From contig CAIIXF020000002.1 in assembly GCA_903813345.2 (NCBI GenBank), positions 9,447,555 to 9,511,554 of the forward strand: 64,000 nt of DNA. Direction: 5' to 3'. The notes beneath the pieces were generated by a model. It worked only from the letters and a program-made list of their open reading frames with translations, searched no databases and was not told the DNA's origin. Made by a program: the position numbers and the translations under genes. Source of the stretch: Owenia fusiformis (taxonomy: Eukaryota; Annelida; Polychaeta; Sabellida; Oweniidae). Shown here in pieces: positions 61,832-64,000 of this stretch. Positions within the stretch are counted from its first letter, which is position 1; every line of letters starts with the position of its first letter.

Positions 61832-62719
61832 ATGAAGGTAGAACTTGTCTTTTTGATTTTGTTGTTGTTTGTCTTGACCGTGGAGGGGGACATAAAATGC
61901 ATAAACGCTGGAGGAAATTGCCAGACAACGACTTGTGGCGGAGTTTGGAAAAGTGGTCTTTGTTACGGTGCCGCAAACAGGAGGTGCTGTATCGGTAAGA
62001 ACAATTATCACAACTGATGTTTGAACACTAGATTGTCTTTAGAAAAAGGAGAAAAACAGTCCCCATCAGACCCGAACAGAATCTGAATGTCTATATTCTA
62101 TGTATGTCATAAACCACGACATCTCATTTTCCTCAGCCATCATGTTTCTTGTGAAACAAAAAAATGGGATAAGTATCGGCATGATCAGATGTGCATACTC
62201 GTATTATATTCATACTTGATTCTATCGGAATGGCCACTTTTTGACTTGCAATATTACAACAAGGTGCTCTGCAAAGTTATCGATTTTTCATAGTACTTAT
62301 TTAGGGTTAGTGTGCCATAAATGTGCGATATTTTTTGATTGGAAGAGTGTAGGAAAGGACGAGACGAATTGGAAATGACGTATAGCAAAGACCGTAGAGG
62401 AAGGGGCGTATCATTTTCCTTCGAGTTATGACCCTTTCCTCTACGCTCTTTGCTATACGTAATTTCCATTTCGCCTCGCCCTTTCCTTACGACTTTTCCT
62501 GTTTTGGTATAATTTCGAACAAAATAGACCCAATCTGAATCTACACTGTTGGGGATGTCAAGTTGTAATATTGTGTGTTGGTTCAAGGCGATGTGAGAGA
62601 CAGTAAATGTAAAAACATTGGGGGAAACTGCCAGACGACTGCATGTGATGGGTCATGGCGAAGCGGACTTTGCTATGGGCCCACGAACAGACGCTGTTGT
62701 ATCGATAACAAAGATGAAG
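61832..62719 (+). CDS. Paralogous secreted protein with two Cys-rich modules, 3' part beyond the window
   Basis: Exon 61832-61994 has the same length (163 bp) and end phase as exon 1 of the gene at 57575. It encodes a signal peptide (MKVELVFLILLLFVLTVEG) and the module CINAGGNCQTTTC...GLCYGAANRRCCI. Exon 62588-62719 (acceptor GGTTCAAG, donor GAAG/GTACAC, phase 1 on both sides) encodes a second module: CKNIGGNCQTTAC...GLCYGPTNRRCCI. ATG 61832 is chosen over an in-frame upstream ATG at 61730 because the signal peptide starts here. No catalytic exon was found before the window ends, so whether it also carries the peptidase domain is unknown. The module resembles the CxxxGGxC...SGLCPGPxNxxCC domain found beside cell-wall hydrolases in some fungi and invertebrates. 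Confidence 0.78.
62349..62490. repeat. Inverted repeat in the intron of the paralogue
   Basis: GTAGGAAAGGACGAGACGAA and GACGTATAGCAAAGA with GTAGAGGAAGGG return inverted as CCCTTTCCTCTAC, TCTTTGCTATACGT and CGCCTCGCCCTTTCCTTAC. Arms are about 57 bp with a 24-bp loop. Confidence 0.85.
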
Positions 62720-62819
62720 GTACACACCAAGTTTATAATACGTAGATGAACTGATATATTTTTATAAATCTATGCGTACGACTACCACACCACCTATGGA
62801 CAAATAGAACCGCTCTATA

Positions 62820-63121
62820 CACTCCCCTCCATATATAAGCAACCCTTACTCCCTCATAGGACTACTGTACGTGTTAAAGACTTTTTATTTACACAATCAG
62901 CAATGGAAATACTTATGATTAACATGAAAGTGTAACTTGGCTTCATATCCGTTGCCTCTAAGTTTTCCAATTTTTTCTCAAATACAGGAGGTTGGAAAGA
63001 AAAAGTTGATGAATATTTGAAAATTGTCATTCCCATGTAAACGAATGGCAAATGGTTGCTTCGGGGCAAATCATGAAATCCAATTGGGGAGTTAGGATTG
63101 CCAAACGTATGGAGGGGAGTG
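62820..63121. mobile_element. Hairpin MITE, short copy of the CACTCCCCTCCATA family
   Basis: CACTCCCCTCCATA at the left and TATGGAGGGGAGTG at the right, flanked by TA. Body phrases such as GTCATTCCCATGTAA and TTCGGGGCAAATCA match the 15956 copy. At 302 bp it has lost much of one arm. Confidence 0.85.
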
Positions 63122-64000
63122 TACGTCCATAAGTGTGATATTCTTACAAATCCCCATCTATACGTAAGACTATCAGGCTTATGGACGTATGTGCAATGAA
63201 TAATGACGGAATCAAACGCTTAATAAGTTTTACGGAAATAATAAAAATATGCAAGTGAGTTCCGAAATATCTGCTAATATGAATAATGTTTTTCTATATG
63301 ATCACCATGAAAGGAAGTAGTGCGCTCTCCATTATGATCTCCCCATGAAAAAATTGTTCATCTGATTTTTCAAAATGAGTATACTGCTTTTATCATTACA
63401 TTTATATGGACACTGGTATCTTGTTGACCTATATTGAGCGATGTATCGATGTATGGGCCACTTATTAGGGTCATAATTCAATCATGAAGTGTAGAGGCAT
63501 AGATTCCGAAACAGGAAGTACATTATTTTCGTGTCTGTCAAAATCCATTTGCATCCTACACATCCTACATTTTATCAAAATATATGTTATTAATCAATGA
63601 AACATAACACTGTATAATCTTTAGATTTACAAAGTTGTATGGCATTTCATTAGTGTAAATGTTGCTTTTGAAGCATTTTTCTATAGCCATATTATAGGAA
63701 AGATTAATGATGAAATATGTATAATCTTTTAAAGTCTCCGATAAATCGGACTACGTATACCGCCGTGTTTACATTAGGGGATTAGAAGAGTTTATTTTTA
63801 TTTAGGTATGCAAGTAATATCAATATTAGGCCTTCATGCATGTACTCGTATGTACAATCAGCATGCCCTTCAATATTATATAAACCAGGCTATTCAAATA
63901 CTACATAATGTACACTATTTATGAGTGGTACTACATGGGAATACGATTCCCTGGGAAACAAAACACAAATACTTTTTATATGTTCAAAATGAGCCATTTG
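63122..64000. other. Probable intron of the paralogous Cys-rich gene; nothing recognised
   Basis: No further Cys-rich or peptidase exon was found up to the window edge. Confidence 0.45.

Overview
This is an animal (eukaryotic) chromosome window. It is AT-rich, has intron-split genes with GT-AG boundaries, AATAAA signals, many MITE-type elements and no bacterial-style operons. The gene content (divergent intronless TRPV-like channels, a short MPEPCKC-starting metallothionein, a CHST-type sulfotransferase, CNBD2, and secreted M15-like peptidases with a Cys-rich N-terminal module) best fits an aquatic invertebrate, probably a lophotrochozoan such as a mollusc, brachiopod or annelid. The phylum cannot be fixed from this sequence alone.

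Layout. 0.65-0.72 kb (-): a possible signal-peptide exon of a gene leaving the window on the left. 2.4-4.3 kb (+): a Golgi-type carbohydrate sulfotransferase exon with a TA-flanked MITE inserted exactly at its 3' splice site; a decayed fragment of the same gene lies at 11.75 kb. 6.1-8.0 kb (-): a three-exon metallothionein, with MRE-like sites upstream. 13.3-27.6 kb (-): CNBD2, a cyclic-nucleotide-binding protein. It has 12 well-phased downstream exons plus three large, disordered, basic upstream exons; a 1-kb minisatellite lies beside one splice donor. 34.1-41.1 kb: two intact intronless TRPV-like channel genes arranged tail to tail. 45.5-47.2 kb (-): a two-exon small membrane protein whose terminal exon has been tandemly copied. 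48.7-55.9 kb: a giant inverted repeat (foldback) with arms built of about 183-bp units, carrying two nested insertions. 57.6 kb to the end (+): two paralogous secreted proteins with a Cys-rich module. The first is complete and ends in a zinc D,D-peptidase (M15-like) domain. The second has two Cys-rich modules and runs off the window.

Functional reading. The most notable genes are the pair at the right edge: signal peptide, then Cys-rich module(s), then, in the complete gene, a peptidase domain with SH-x2-G-x3-D and E-x2-H motifs. This suggests secreted enzymes acting on bacterial cell walls, in defence or digestion, expressed from matching GACGTATAAATA core promoters. The other genes are unrelated neighbours; there is no sign of one pathway spanning the window. 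Several of the multi-exon genes were assembled by hand from splice sites and codon phase, so exon boundaries need transcript confirmation.
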